NCBI GenBank assembly: GCA_027449025.1
Contig: DAIDMK010000030.1
Location: 1 to 34,658, forward strand
Direction: 5' to 3'
Source: Lutibacter sp.
GTDB taxonomy: Bacteria > Bacteroidota > Bacteroidia > Flavobacteriales > Flavobacteriaceae
DNA length: 34,658 bases
Shown here: piece by piece, positions 6,941 to 16,953 of the stretch
Layout of the letters: each line of letters starts with the position of its first letter
Position numbering within the stretch: position 1 is the stretch's first letter
Notes under the pieces: generated by a model
Told to the model about the DNA's origin: nothing
Seen by the model: only the letters and a program-made list of their open reading frames with translations
Databases searched by the model: none
Program-made: the position numbers and the translations under genes

Positions 6941-9460
6941 ATGAAAAAATTGCTTTTCTTATTATTGCTTATTCCATTATTGTCTATCTCCCAAACACAA
7001 ATTCATGGAATTGTATTCGACAGCAAAACCAACCAGCCGTTGCCGTTTGCCACAATCACAACTTCTTCAAATTTTGGGACATTAACAGCTATTGATGGGA
7101 AATTTTCCATAAAAGCACAAAAAACAATAACTCAAATCAACATTTCATATATTGGCTATGAAGCAGTAATTATCCCGATTTCTGAAAATGAGAAGTATTT
7201 AAAAATAGCTTTAAACCCAAAAATTGAAAGTTTAAGAGAAGTTCAAATAGTAGCCAGAGAAAATCCGGCACTTCAGATTATAAGAAATACCATTAAAAAC
7301 AAATCGAAAAACGATATTGAAAAATCGTTAAATTCCTTCAAATTTAATACCTATAATAAAATATTGGTCACTGCAAACCCCGACTCAATTATTGGGAAAA
7401 TCGACTCTATTTTTGTTTTAAAAAATGGCCAGAAAGAATTTAAAAAATTGGATTCTTCAAATTTCAAATTCAAAAAAGAGCTTGACAAATCACACTTATA
7501 CATTTCAGAAAAAATTTCTGAATTTCGATTTGAAAAAGGAAAAGGAAAGAAAGAAGTGGTCTTAGCTTCAAGAATGGCGGGTTTAAAACAACCAATTTAT
7601 GAATTATTGGCGATTACTTTTCAGGATTTTTCGTTTTATAATGAGTTTTACGTTTTGGCAGGAACAAAATATATCAATCCGATTGCTGAGAATGCCTTAA
7701 AAACTTACAATTATAAAATACTGGATACCGTAAAAACGGAGTCTGGAAATTCAATTTTAATTTATTTCAAACCTAAAGAACGTAAAGAAGCCATAGGAAT
7801 TGAAGGTGTTTTATATATTGATACCCGAAGTTTTGCCCTAACAAAAGCCGTTGCTGAGTTAAAAGGTATCGTAAATGTGAAAGCAACCCAAAACTACAGT
7901 TATCTAAAACCAAACAACATTTGGTTTCCGCAAGATATGGATGTGGTTTTAAGAAAGGGAGACAATAATGAGCATATTACATTATTTGGTGGCACCATGA
8001 AATTTGGCACATCAAAAAAAAATGACTCAATTGTAACAACCAAAACAAAAGGTGAAAGTGATGTTACCTATTTTATTTCAAAAGCCACCAATACACGCAT
8101 AGAAATAAATACGCCAATTGTTGTAAAAAGTGCTGCTCCAACGATACAATTTGATGATGATGCGGCGAAAAAAAAAGATGAATTTTGGGACAGCTACAGA
8201 ACGGATTCAATTACCATAAGAGGAAAAAACACATATATAAGGTTAGATAGCATTGTTAAAGTTGAAGGCGAGGATATTGAGAATAAAATTAATATTGCCA
8301 GAAATTTGCTAAAAGGCATATATCCAACAAAATATATCAATTTAAATTTGGGTAAAATAATCAATTTCAATAATTATGAAGGATTCAGACTTGGTTTTGG
8401 TGGTGAAACAAATTCAAACTTTTCAAATACTTTTAAACTGGAATCTTATGTGGCCTATGGGACAAAAGACACCGATTTTAAGTACACTTTAGGCAGTTCT
8501 TTTCGCCTAAATAAAAATACAAATACTTGGCTTGGCGCAAACTTCACCAACGATTTAAAAGAAGCGGCTTCCTTAGACTTTATCGCAATAAACACTACTT
8601 TTAGTTTGTTGAACTTACGAAATATCTATATCGACCAGTTTTACAATTATAAAACGCTGAGTTTATATTTAAAGCATGACATTCGCCCTAATTTAGAAGC
8701 AGAATTTCAATTAGGCACTGGCAATTACAAGCCAATGTTCAACTATCAATATATTTCTTCTGATAAAAACTTATCAGAATATAATTTAACAACTGCTATT
8801 TTTGGTTTTCAATTCAATCCCAAAAGCACCTACATGAACTCGCCAATTGGGAAATTAACCATCAAAAATGAATTTCCGCAATTTACGTTTCAGGTAACAA
8901 AAAGTTTTGAAAATGTGTTGGACAGCGATTTCGACTTTACACAAGTAAATTTTAGGGCAACACATCAAATTAAACGCCTTCAAAAAGCAACAACTTTGAT
9001 AGTGGCAGAAGGTGGAATTGTTCTTGGTGATGCGCCCATTTCACATTTATTTAATGCAACTCCAAATGGCTCTTTCAAAAATCCTTGGGCAGAAAGAATA
9101 GGATTTGCAAGTAAAAACAGCTTTGAAACCATGGGCTTTAACGAATTTATTTCAGATCGGTTTGCCGCAATTCATATCAAACATGCTTTAAAACCTTTCT
9201 CTTTCGGACCAAAATTTAAACCGCAATTAATTTTTGCAACAAGTGCCGCCATTGGAGACATTTACAACTCAATGTACCATAATGGATTGGCGTTTAAAAG
9301 TTTAGAAAAAGGATATCTTGAAAGCGGGCTTGAGTTAAAAAGTTTATTTAAAGGTTTCGGGGTAAGCACATTTTATAGGTATGGCGCCAACAGCAACACA
9401 GAATGGAGCGATAACTTAGCAGTGAAATTAACTTATAAAATTAGTCTAGGATTTAATTAA
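6941..9460 (+). CDS. DUF5686 outer-membrane protein with carboxypeptidase-regulatory-like domain
   Basis: This large predicted outer-membrane protein of unknown function is common in Bacteroidota. It has a signal peptide at residues 1-17 (cleavage near LLSISQ-TQ). A CarboxypepD_reg-like beta-sandwich follows at about 19-95 (GIVFDSKTNQPLPFATI, DGKFSI, ISYIGYEAV), the fold found at the N-terminus of TonB-dependent receptors. The rest matches the DUF5686 pattern: a periplasmic middle region and a C-terminal part rich in alternating strands ending in an aromatic C-terminus (LGFN) typical of beta-barrels. No TonB box or plug is visible. It has its own promoter, and the exporter gene 53 bases downstream also has one. 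A role in envelope function is inferred from the family only. Confidence 0.82.
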   Translation: MKKLLFLLLLIPLLSISQTQIHGIVFDSKTNQPLPFATITTSSNFGTLTAIDGKFSIKAQKTITQINISYIGYEAVIIPISENEKYLKIALNPKIESLREVQIVARENPALQIIRNTIKNKSKNDIEKSLNSFKFNTYNKILVTANPDSIIGKIDSIFVLKNGQKEFKKLDSSNFKFKKELDKSHLYISEKISEFRFEKGKGKKEVVLASRMAGLKQPIYELLAITFQDFSFYNEFYVLAGTKYINPIAENALKTYNYKILDTVKTESGNSILIYFKPKERKEAIGIEGVLYIDTRSFALTKAVAELKGIVNVKATQNYSYLKPNNIWFPQDMDVVLRKGDNNEHITLFGGTMKFGTSKKNDSIVTTKTKGESDVTYFISKATNTRIEINTPIVVKSAAPTIQFDDDAAKKKDEFWDSYRTDSITIRGKNTYIRLDSIVKVEGEDIENKINIARNLLKGIYPTKYINLNLGKIINFNNYEGFRLGFGGETNSNFSNTFKLESYVAYGTKDTDFKYTLGSSFRLNKNTNTWLGANFTNDLKEAASLDFIAINTTFSLLNLRNIYIDQFYNYKTLSLYLKHDIRPNLEAEFQLGTGNYKPMFNYQYISSDKNLSEYNLTTAIFGFQFNPKSTYMNSPIGKLTIKNEFPQFTFQVTKSFENVLDSDFDFTQVNFRATHQIKRLQKATTLIVAEGGIVLGDAPISHLFNATPNGSFKNPWAERIGFASKNSFETMGFNEFISDRFAAIHIKHALKPFSFGPKFKPQLIFATSAAIGDIYNSMYHNGLAFKSLEKGYLESGLELKSLFKGFGVSTFYRYGANSNTEWSDNLAVKLTYKISLGFN

Positions 9461-9489
9461 TCAAATCAATTTAGAACAATCTAATTTTA

Positions 9490-9497
9490 TACCTTTG
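9490..9497 (+). promoter_or_regulatory. -7 element (TACCTTTG) for the MMPL exporter
   Basis: TACCTTTG matches TAnnTTTG and ends 16 bases before the ATG at 9514. No clear -33 element is present. Confidence 0.55.
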
Positions 9498-9513
9498 CAG
9501 AAATTTTTTTTGA

Positions 9514-11889
9514 ATGGATTTCTGGACAAGACTTACGCGGTTTATTTTAAAAAGAAGGTACCTAATCTTGGCCATTATTGCCAGTTTCACCTACTTTTTG
9601 GCTACACAAATGCAATATATGCGCATTTCTTCCACTGAAGCCAATTTACTTCCTGAAAATCATAGCGTCAACATCCAATACAATAAGTTTTTAAAACTTT
9701 TTGGTGAAGAAGGTAATCTAATCATTTTAGCGGTTGAAGATTCTACGCTGTTTACGCCAAAAAACTTTAACGATTGGAATCGTTTGACCAAAAAATTGAA
9801 CAATTTTCCAGAAGTTGACTTTACTGTTGCCATTGGAGATATTAAAGAACTGAAAAAAAACGTTGACAAAGAAATATTCGATTTTGTACCACTTTATACA
9901 GAAGAGCCAAAAACCCAGGAAGAAATCGTACATATAAAGAACGAACTTTTTGAAAATCTTCCTTTTTACGACAATATATTATTCAATAAAAAAACAGGCA
10001 CCATAAGATCTATCATCTATTTAAAGAAAGATATTGTAAACACACCCGCCCGTAAAGATTTTATTTTCAATATCCTAAATCCAGCCATTGAAAAATTTGA
10101 AGCAGAAAGTAATATAGATGTGCGGGTTTCAGGAATGCCCTACATCCGCACCATGAATTCCCAAAATATCATTGATGAAATTGGAATGTTTGTTGGTTTG
10201 GCATTGGGTGTTACCTCCTTAATCTTCTTTTTCTTTTTTCGTTCCATCAGAGCAACACTGATTACGCTTTTGGTGGTAACCATTGGTGTAATCTGGGCAT
10301 TCGGATTTATTGGTTTATTCCGCTACGAAATTTCGGTTTTAATGGCCTTAATTCCGCCATTAATTATTGTAATTGGTGTCCCAAATGCCATATTTCTAAT
10401 AAATAAATACCAACAAGAAGTAAAAAAACACGGAAATCAGGCAAAATCATTACAAAGGGTAATTTCAAAAGTGGGAAATGCCACATTAATGACCAATGTT
10501 ACCACTGCATCCGGATTTGCAACATTTATTTTTACCAAAAGTCAACTCTTAAGAGAATTTGGGATTATTGCGTCCATCAACATTATAGGTATATTTTTGA
10601 TCGCTTTATTCGTTATTCCAATTGTGTATAGTTTTATGCCTCTACCGGAAGAAAAACACCTAAAACATTTGGAACGAAAATGGATTGAATCACTTGTAAA
10701 AAGGATAGAAAACATTGTCAAAAATCATAGAATTGCCGTTTATGCAACAACAATTGTATTAATTATTGTTAGTATGATCGGAGTTTTTATGATAAAAGTT
10801 TCGGGAAGTTTGATTGAAGATATGCCAAAAGGAGAGCAATTTTTTAAAGACATCGTGTTTTTTGAAGAAGAATTTGGTGGCATTATGCCTTTAGAAATAA
10901 TTATTGACACCAAAAAAGAAAAAGGTGTTATGAATTTGGCTACGCTGAAGCGAATGAATGAACTGGAAGAAACCATTGATGAAATTCCGCAACTCTCAAA
11001 ACCAATCTCTGTTCTTAATATTGTAAAATACTCAAAACAAGCTTTTTACGGTGGAAATCCGAAGTTTTATCAGTTACCGACCAATCAGGAAAAAAATTGG
11101 ATTTTGTCTTATACCAAGAATGTAACTTCAAACAACAATTTACTGGATAGTTATGTCGATTCTACAGGAAGATACGCTAGAATCACAACATTTATGAAGG
11201 ATATTGGCACCGATAAAATGGAAGTTATTGAAGAGCGTTTGCAGCAAAAAATTGACAAAGAATTTCCTAAAGAAAATTACCATGTTTCTATGACGGGTAA
11301 AGCTTTGGTGTTTTTAAAAGGAACCAATTATTTAATTCATAATTTGGTGATTTCACTTTCGTTAGCCATTTTACTGATAGCCATTTTTATGGCCTTTCTA
11401 TTTCGGTCATTCAAAATGATCCTAATTTCCTTAATTCCCAATATGTTTCCATTACTGATAACTGCAGGTCTAATGGGGTATTTAGGAATTCCGCTAAAAC
11501 CCTCAACTATTTTGGTGTTTAGCATTGCCTTTGGAATTTCAGTCGATGATACCATTCACTTTTTGGCCAAATACAGGCAAGAATTAATAGCAAATAATTG
11601 GAGAATAAAAATATCCGTTTACAAGGCGCTGCATGAAACCGGTGTAAGCATGTTTTATACTTCCATTGTGTTATTTTTTGGTTTTTTAGTGTTTACCGTT
11701 TCAAGTTTTGGCGGAACCATTGCCTTAGGCGGTTTAGTTTCCATTACCCTGTTATTTGCTATGACTTCTAACTTATTATTGCTTCCGTCGTTGTTGCTTT
11801 CATTAGAGAAGACAATTGCAAACAAAGAGGATTTTAAAGAACCAACTATTCCTATTCTTGACCCTGAAGATGAAAATGGATTTAAATAG
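9514..11889 (+). CDS. RND-superfamily MMPL/HAE3-type exporter
   Basis: This 791-residue membrane transporter has the two-fold RND plan. TM1 is near residues 15-30, followed by a large periplasmic loop, then a block of five TMs (about 225-375). A second TM near 410-430, a second loop and a second five-TM block (about 615-770) repeat the pattern. The size, without the long central docking loops of AcrB, fits the MMPL/hopanoid-type (HAE3) group, which exports lipids or other hydrophobic compounds. GISVDDTIHFLAKYR in the second half is the conserved TM4 acidic motif used for proton coupling, and GVPNAIFLINKYQ is its counterpart in the first half. The substrate is unknown. No adaptor or outer-membrane partner is adjacent. 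Confidence 0.88.
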   Translation: MDFWTRLTRFILKRRYLILAIIASFTYFLATQMQYMRISSTEANLLPENHSVNIQYNKFLKLFGEEGNLIILAVEDSTLFTPKNFNDWNRLTKKLNNFPEVDFTVAIGDIKELKKNVDKEIFDFVPLYTEEPKTQEEIVHIKNELFENLPFYDNILFNKKTGTIRSIIYLKKDIVNTPARKDFIFNILNPAIEKFEAESNIDVRVSGMPYIRTMNSQNIIDEIGMFVGLALGVTSLIFFFFFRSIRATLITLLVVTIGVIWAFGFIGLFRYEISVLMALIPPLIIVIGVPNAIFLINKYQQEVKKHGNQAKSLQRVISKVGNATLMTNVTTASGFATFIFTKSQLLREFGIIASINIIGIFLIALFVIPIVYSFMPLPEEKHLKHLERKWIESLVKRIENIVKNHRIAVYATTIVLIIVSMIGVFMIKVSGSLIEDMPKGEQFFKDIVFFEEEFGGIMPLEIIIDTKKEKGVMNLATLKRMNELEETIDEIPQLSKPISVLNIVKYSKQAFYGGNPKFYQLPTNQEKNWILSYTKNVTSNNNLLDSYVDSTGRYARITTFMKDIGTDKMEVIEERLQQKIDKEFPKENYHVSMTGKALVFLKGTNYLIHNLVISLSLAILLIAIFMAFLFRSFKMILISLIPNMFPLLITAGLMGYLGIPLKPSTILVFSIAFGISVDDTIHFLAKYRQELIANNWRIKISVYKALHETGVSMFYTSIVLFFGFLVFTVSSFGGTIALGGLVSITLLFAMTSNLLLLPSLLLSLEKTIANKEDFKEPTIPILDPEDENGFK

Positions 11890-12079
11890 GAATAAAAAAA
11901 CTTAACCCAAGAAGGGAAAACATATAATTTAATGCTATGGATTTACCTTTTCAACAATTACAATAAAGCAAACTTCACATTAACTTGCATTAAAAACTCT
12001 TGAAATTTCGGTATATATTCACACTACGAAGTTTGAGGGGCTTTTTAACTTTTGACTTTTTAAATATCATCTGAAACCG

Positions 12080-12087
12080 TATCTTTG
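12080..12087 (+). promoter_or_regulatory. -7 element (TATCTTTG) for asnS
   Basis: TATCTTTG matches TAnnTTTG, with 21 bases between its end and the ATG at 12109. A TTTG at 12051-12054 lies 25 bases upstream, a little farther than the usual -33 box. Confidence 0.6.
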
Positions 12088-12108
12088 CATCGCAAAAAAT
12101 AATAGAAT

Positions 12109-13542
12109 ATGACAAGAAGCAATGTGGCTGAACTTTTAAATTCAACCAATTTCTCACAAGAAGTAAGCCTTAAAGGTTGGGTTAGAACATTTAGAGCAAA
12201 TCGTTTTATTGCGTTAAATGATGGATCAACCATCAATACCATTCAATGTATTGTTGATTTTGAAAATACCGATGAACGTATTTTAAAACGCATTACTACA
12301 GGTGCTGCCGTATCCATAAAAGGAATATTGGCAGAAAGTTTAGGAAAAGGACAAAATGTTGAAATCCAAATTTCGGAAATTGAAATTTTAGGTGATTCGA
12401 ACCCTGAAGAATACCCTATTCAGCCCAAAAAACACAGTTTCGAATTTTTGCGTGAAAATGCGCACTTACGCATAAGAACAAATACTTTTAGTGCGGTAAT
12501 GCGTGTGCGATCCGCATTGTCATTTGCCGTGCATAAATATTTTATCAAAAACGGATTTTATAATTTTCATGCACCAATAATTACAGGATCAGATGCAGAA
12601 GGCGCGGGAGAAATGTTTAATATTACCACACTTGACGCCAACAATCCGCCACGAGATGAAGCAGGAAAAATTGATTATTCTAAAGATTTCTTCGGAAAAT
12701 TAACGAATTTAACCGTCTCTGGTCAATTAGAAGCCGAAACCTATGCGATGGCTTTAGGGAAAGTATATACTTTCGGACCAACTTTCAGAGCCGAAAACTC
12801 AAATACAACACGTCATTTGGCTGAATTCTGGATGATTGAACCTGAAGTTGCTTTCAATAATTTAGATGACAATATGGATTTAGCAGAAGATTTTATAAAA
12901 TCTGTTATTTCCTATGTTTTAAAAAACTGTAAAGATGATTTGGCATTTTTAAACGATAGATTGGCTGAAGAAGATAAATCTAAACCAGCATCGGATCGCA
13001 ATGAAATGAGCCTTATTGAAAAATTAAAATTCATTGTTGAAAATAATTTTATTCGCGTAAGTTATACGGAAGCCATTGATATTTTAAAAAATTCAACGCC
13101 AAACAAAAAGAAAAAATTCCAGTATTTAATTGAAGAATGGGGCACCGATCTTCAAAGTGAACACGAACGTTTTTTGGTTGAAAAACACTTTAAATGTCCA
13201 GTAATTCTATATGATTATCCAGCCAAAATAAAAGCTTTTTATATGCGTTTAAATAATGACGGAAAAACCGTAAGAGCTATGGATGTTTTGTTCCCAGGAA
13301 TCGGTGAAATTGTCGGTGGGAGCCAAAGAGAAGAACGGTTGGAAGTGCTACAACAAAAAATGAAAGATCTTGGTGTTGATGAAAAAGAATTATGGTGGTA
13401 TTTGGATACCCGAAAATTTGGTACAGCAGTTCATAGCGGTTTTGGTTTAGGATTTGAACGTTTGGTACAGTTTACTACTGGAATGGGCAACATAAGAGAT
13501 GTAATTCCATATCCAAGAACACCTCAAAATGCAGAATTCTAG
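12109..13542 (+). CDS. asnS: Asparaginyl-tRNA synthetase
   Basis: This class IIb aminoacyl-tRNA synthetase charges tRNA-Asn. An OB-fold anticodon-binding domain occupies about residues 1-105 ([18 protein letters not shown]). The catalytic domain carries motif 2 ([25 protein letters not shown] region, about residues 222-247) and motif 3 ([10 protein letters not shown] with [15 protein letters not shown] at the C-terminus). The residues after motif 2, with no GAD insertion domain, separate it from aspartyl-tRNA synthetases. At 477 aa it is typical of Bacteroidota AsnRS. It has its own promoter, and rpoN follows 77 bases downstream. Confidence 0.97.
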   Translation: MTRSNVAELLNSTNFSQEVSLKGWVRTFRANRFIALNDGSTINTIQCIVDFENTDERILKRITTGAAVSIKGILAESLGKGQNVEIQISEIEILGDSNPEEYPIQPKKHSFEFLRENAHLRIRTNTFSAVMRVRSALSFAVHKYFIKNGFYNFHAPIITGSDAEGAGEMFNITTLDANNPPRDEAGKIDYSKDFFGKLTNLTVSGQLEAETYAMALGKVYTFGPTFRAENSNTTRHLAEFWMIEPEVAFNNLDDNMDLAEDFIKSVISYVLKNCKDDLAFLNDRLAEEDKSKPASDRNEMSLIEKLKFIVENNFIRVSYTEAIDILKNSTPNKKKKFQYLIEEWGTDLQSEHERFLVEKHFKCPVILYDYPAKIKAFYMRLNNDGKTVRAMDVLFPGIGEIVGGSQREERLEVLQQKMKDLGVDEKELWWYLDTRKFGTAVHSGFGLGFERLVQFTTGMGNIRDVIPYPRTPQNAEF

Positions 13543-13619
13543 TGAATTTTTATCAAAGTAGAATTCATTTGGTGAATGCGATGTTTTTTTCGTATTTTTA
13601 TAAAAAGCAATTTTAATTT

Positions 13620-15086
13620 ATGCTTAAACAAGGTTTACAATTCAAATTATCGCAGAAATTATCTCCGCAGCAAATTCAACTGATGAAGTTGATTCAGCTA
13701 CCTACGCAAGAATTTGAACAACGCCTTAAACAGGAAATAGAAGAAAATCCGGCTTTAGAAATTAAAGATGAAAATGCGGAAGACTACGACAATTCGCAAT
13801 TAAACGATACCTATGATGAGTATGATGACACCGGCAATGAAAGCATAAACACAGAAGACATCAATATTGATGAATATTTAAGTGATGATGAAATTCCGAA
13901 TTACAAAACACAAGCGAATAATTACTCTTCAGATGATGAAGAAAAGGAGATTCCATTTGCATCCGGCCCTTCATTTACGCAACATTTAAAAAATCAAATA
14001 AATACTTATCGCCTAACTGATGATGAAAAAACCATCACCGATTTTTTAATAGGAAGTATTGATGACAGCGGTTATATTCGCAGAGATTTGAGCGATATTT
14101 TAGATGATTTAGCCTTTACGGAAAATGTTTTTACAACGAAAGAAGAATTAGATCGTTTGCTTAAAATTGTTCAGGAATTAGATCCTGCTGGTGTTGGAGC
14201 ACGTGATTTAAGAGAGTGTTTGATCTTGCAACTGGAACGAAAAGAAGAAAAACCATCAATACATCTAGCCATTGACATTTTAGAAAATGGTTTTGAACAT
14301 TTTGTAAAAAAACATTACAACAAATTATTACAAAAGTTCCATGTATCTGAAACAGAATTGAAAGAGGCTATAAAACAAATTGAAAAACTAAATCCAAAAC
14401 CCGGTGGTTCTTTTGTTGGCAACAGCAAAATAACTGAACAAATTGTGCCGGATTTTACCATTAGAATTACTGATGGCAAGTTGGAACTAACACTTAATTC
14501 CAGAAACGCACCAGAACTTCATGTTTCAAATGAATATAACAATCTAATGCATGGATATAAGGATTCTAGCGAAAAATCTAAAGCGCAAAAGGAGGCTGTC
14601 ATGTTTATCAAGCATAAATTGGATGCTGCAAAATGGTTTATTGACGCCATAAAGCAACGTCAGCAAACCTTGCTACTAAATATGAACGCCATCATGCATT
14701 ACCAAAAAGAATATTTTTTAACGGGAGATGAACGCAAATTAAAACCGATGATATTAAAAGACATTGCAGATTTAATAGCTATGGATGTTTCAACTGTTTC
14801 CCGCGTTGCAAGTAGCAAATATGTATCAACACCTTACGGAACAAAATTAATTAAAGAATTTTTCTCCGAATCTATGAAAAATGACCAAGGGGAAGACGTT
14901 TCAACAAGAGAAATAAAAAACATTTTAGAAACAGTCATAAAAAAAGAAGATAAAAAGAAACCTCTAACTGATGATAAATTGGCCTTACTTTTAAAAGAAA
15001 AAGGCTATCCCATTGCAAGAAGAACAATTGCGAAATATAGGGAACAGTTAGATATTCCCGTCGCACGATTAAGAAAAATATTTTAG
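13620..15086 (+). CDS. rpoN: RNA polymerase sigma-54 factor
   Basis: This alternative sigma factor directs RNA polymerase to -24/-12 promoters and needs AAA+ activators. Region I at the N-terminus is the Q/L-rich activator-interacting segment (KLSPQQIQLMKLIQLP). An acidic region II follows (about residues 50-115). The core-binding domain includes LDPAGVGARDLRECL. The C-terminal DNA-binding part has the helix-turn-helix DIADLIAMDVSTVSRVASSKY and ends with the RpoN box ARRTIAKYRE at 466-475. The length (488 aa) is normal. No cognate activator is in this window. A small membrane gene follows after 14 bases and may be co-transcribed. Confidence 0.97.
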   Translation: MLKQGLQFKLSQKLSPQQIQLMKLIQLPTQEFEQRLKQEIEENPALEIKDENAEDYDNSQLNDTYDEYDDTGNESINTEDINIDEYLSDDEIPNYKTQANNYSSDDEEKEIPFASGPSFTQHLKNQINTYRLTDDEKTITDFLIGSIDDSGYIRRDLSDILDDLAFTENVFTTKEELDRLLKIVQELDPAGVGARDLRECLILQLERKEEKPSIHLAIDILENGFEHFVKKHYNKLLQKFHVSETELKEAIKQIEKLNPKPGGSFVGNSKITEQIVPDFTIRITDGKLELTLNSRNAPELHVSNEYNNLMHGYKDSSEKSKAQKEAVMFIKHKLDAAKWFIDAIKQRQQTLLLNMNAIMHYQKEYFLTGDERKLKPMILKDIADLIAMDVSTVSRVASSKYVSTPYGTKLIKEFFSESMKNDQGEDVSTREIKNILETVIKKEDKKKPLTDDKLALLLKEKGYPIARRTIAKYREQLDIPVARLRKIF

Positions 15087-15100
15087 CAAATTGCCTAAAA

Positions 15101-15712
15101 ATGACTATGAAATTTTCAAAAATTATTTCCTATTTTTTTCATCCAATAAATTTCCCCATAATTGGAACCATTTTATTCTTTCTTTATATTCCGAAATTTA
15201 TTTTTAAACCTCAGGAACATATCATTATAACGGTTATTTTTATTGGTACCTATATATTTCCAATATTGTTATTATGGCTATTGAAACGATTTGAAATGAT
15301 AAAAAGTTATTATATGGTAACTATTGAAGAACGAAAATTCCCCTTATTGCTTTTTATTTCTATAACCTTTATTTTAGGACATTGGCTGTACAAGTCTACA
15401 ATAGTTGATTTATTATCTCTTTTCTTTTTTGGCTATGGTTTAAGTTTGATAGGTGTTTCGCTATTTTTATACTTAAAGATTAAAATAAGTCTGCATACAT
15501 TGGCAATTTCTGGCCTTATAGGATTTTTAATTTATTTTAGTTATTTCTATAAAATAAATCTAATAACAATTTTGGCTATCTTATTCGTTTTGGTAGGTTT
15601 GGTAGCATCTGCAAGGTTAAGCTTGCGAGCACATCAGCTAAATGAAGTGCTATTGGGAGGTTTAGTTGGTCTAGGAGCTCAGTTTCTAGTTTATTTTATC
15701 TACATAATGTAA
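15101..15712 (+). CDS. PAP2-like integral membrane protein
   Basis: This small protein has about six membrane segments. It resembles the PAP2/lipid phosphatase fold, with motif 3 recognisable near the C-terminus (SARLSLRAH-x3-EV-x2-G). A weak motif 2 (SLHT) and a weak motif 1 (EERKFPL) are also present. In the standard motifs SRxxxxxHxxxD, PSGH and KxxxxxxRP the acidic residue is usually Asp and a Pro precedes the SGH; both are altered here, so activity is uncertain. An inner Met at 15107 is an equally good start. It follows rpoN by 14 bases. Its 3' end overlaps the convergent PorT-like gene by 13 bp. Confidence 0.6.
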   Translation: MTMKFSKIISYFFHPINFPIIGTILFFLYIPKFIFKPQEHIIITVIFIGTYIFPILLLWLLKRFEMIKSYYMVTIEERKFPLLLFISITFILGHWLYKSTIVDLLSLFFFGYGLSLIGVSLFLYLKIKISLHTLAISGLIGFLIYFSYFYKINLITILAILFVLVGLVASARLSLRAHQLNEVLLGGLVGLGAQFLVYFIYIM

Positions 15713-16377
15713 AACTTCAAACCAATTCTAATATCTTTTAAATCGATACCTTGCTCCTTAAATACAGCATCTTTAAACAAAGGACTTAAACTATAATAAA
15801 AGTAAAGATTCCAATTTCCATAGCCAGCTGCTAAAGTTGCACCATATTGAATTCTATCAATTTCAGGAATATTTTTGGTGGATACCACAACTTCAGAATC
15901 GATAAATTTAGTTTTTGAAGTTACCAAGTAAGAAAATAAAACACCACCATAAACACGCCAAAAGCTATATTTCTCAGGGGTTGAAGTTCTCCATCTGAAT
16001 TCGATAGGCATCTCAATGGAATTAATCCCCAATCTGTTTGTTTTATAATCTTCCGCCAATTCAAATAAAGTAGTTTGGTTTTCTCTGGAGATTTTTAAAT
16101 TTTGAACATATACATTATAGGCGTATCCCACCCCTATTCCAAAGCCTACATTTCTCCGCTCGTTTAACGGAATGTCTTTTATAAATCCTAAAGAAAATCC
16201 ACCTGAAAATCCGTTTTGCGAAATTGATGCTGGTTTGTCAACTAAAATTGTGTAGGTTAATGAAAAATATAACTGATCTTCCAAATATTTAAAATCAATT
16301 ATTGAGTCATTATTAACCTGAGCCTGCGGTTTGACAAAGCTAAACAACAAAAAAATTACCAACCAATATTTACCCAT
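15700..16377 (-). CDS. PorT-like outer-membrane beta-barrel protein
   Basis: This protein has a signal peptide (residues 1-19, FVKPQAQ) and a mature part of about 205 residues made of alternating strands (GGFSLGFIKDIP, GFGIGVGYAYNV, IEMPIEFRWR, YGATLAAGYGNWNLYFYYS) ending in GLKFYIM. This pattern fits the PorT/OMP_b-brl_2 family of eight-stranded barrels. PorT in Porphyromonas belongs to the gliding/type IX secretion set, but this family also holds many unrelated barrels, so that role is not claimed. It lies downstream of the ExbB-ExbD-ExbD block, separated by a strong terminator (16402-16436), so it is probably transcribed separately. Its 3' end overlaps the PAP2-like gene. Confidence 0.65.
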   Translation of the reverse strand: MGKYWLVIFLLFSFVKPQAQVNNDSIIDFKYLEDQLYFSLTYTILVDKPASISQNGFSGGFSLGFIKDIPLNERRNVGFGIGVGYAYNVYVQNLKISRENQTTLFELAEDYKTNRLGINSIEMPIEFRWRTSTPEKYSFWRVYGGVLFSYLVTSKTKFIDSEVVVSTKNIPEIDRIQYGATLAAGYGNWNLYFYYSLSPLFKDAVFKEQGIDLKDIRIGLKFYIM

Positions 16378-16401
16378 AGTTCAAAGGTAGGAATAAAAAT
16401 A

Positions 16402-16436
16402 AAAAAGGCAATCAAATATTACTTGATTGCCTTTTT
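16402..16436 (-). terminator. Terminator after the exbB-exbD operon
   Basis: A perfect 14-bp stem AAAAAGGCAATCAA/TTGATTGCCTTTTT with a 7-base loop lies 35 bases past the last exbD. It is flanked by A and T runs, so it can work on either strand, but its position fits the minus-strand operon. Confidence 0.85.
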
Positions 16437-16470
16437 ATTATTTTCAATAGCATTATAAACTATGATAATG

Positions 16471-16944
16471 CTACTTATAATTACCTCTTAAATCGCTTCC
16501 TTTTGAAGTTGAGAAACTAATTTTTAATGCATTTATATCTCTTAATTGTTCCTTAATGTCTAAAATTGTACCAACACTGGCTTCCTTATCTGCTTTAATA
16601 GAAGTAGTCATAAACTTAACTTCATCTTCTTTTCTTAAAGCTCTTTCAGAAAAGATAAAACTTGGAATGTCTTTAACCTCCACAATTTTATCATTTACCT
16701 GTATTTTATCTCCAGAAATCCGACTATCCTTTGATTTACCAACATAAATAGTGCTTACCAAACTCTTAAGCTCCAACTTCTTCACTTCACTAGCTACAGG
16801 AAGTGCTGGCTTTTTAATCAACAAGTCAGTTTCTCGCATCGTGGTAGATACCATAAAAAAGAACAATAACATAAATACAATATCAGGTAAAGATGCCGTA
16901 GAAATTGCAGGTAAACCTTTTTTCTTCTTTTTAAATTTACTCAT
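16471..16944 (-). CDS. exbD: ExbD/TolR-family biopolymer transport protein
   Basis: This is a single-span inner-membrane protein that with ExbB forms a proton-driven motor energising outer-membrane transport. The N-terminal cytoplasmic tail is basic (KFKKKKKGLP). The TM helix follows, with the key Asp in LPDIVFMLLFFFMVSTTMRE (about residues 19-38). The C-terminal periplasmic domain is about 115 residues. It is the fourth gene of the operon, 9 bases after the other exbD. Paired, non-identical ExbD subunits are usual in Bacteroidota. Confidence 0.92.
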   Translation of the reverse strand: MSKFKKKKKGLPAISTASLPDIVFMLLFFFMVSTTMRETDLLIKKPALPVASEVKKLELKSLVSTIYVGKSKDSRISGDKIQVNDKIVEVKDIPSFIFSERALRKEDEVKFMTTSIKADKEASVGTILDIKEQLRDINALKISFSTSKGSDLRGNYK

Positions 16945-16953
16945 AATATGTTA

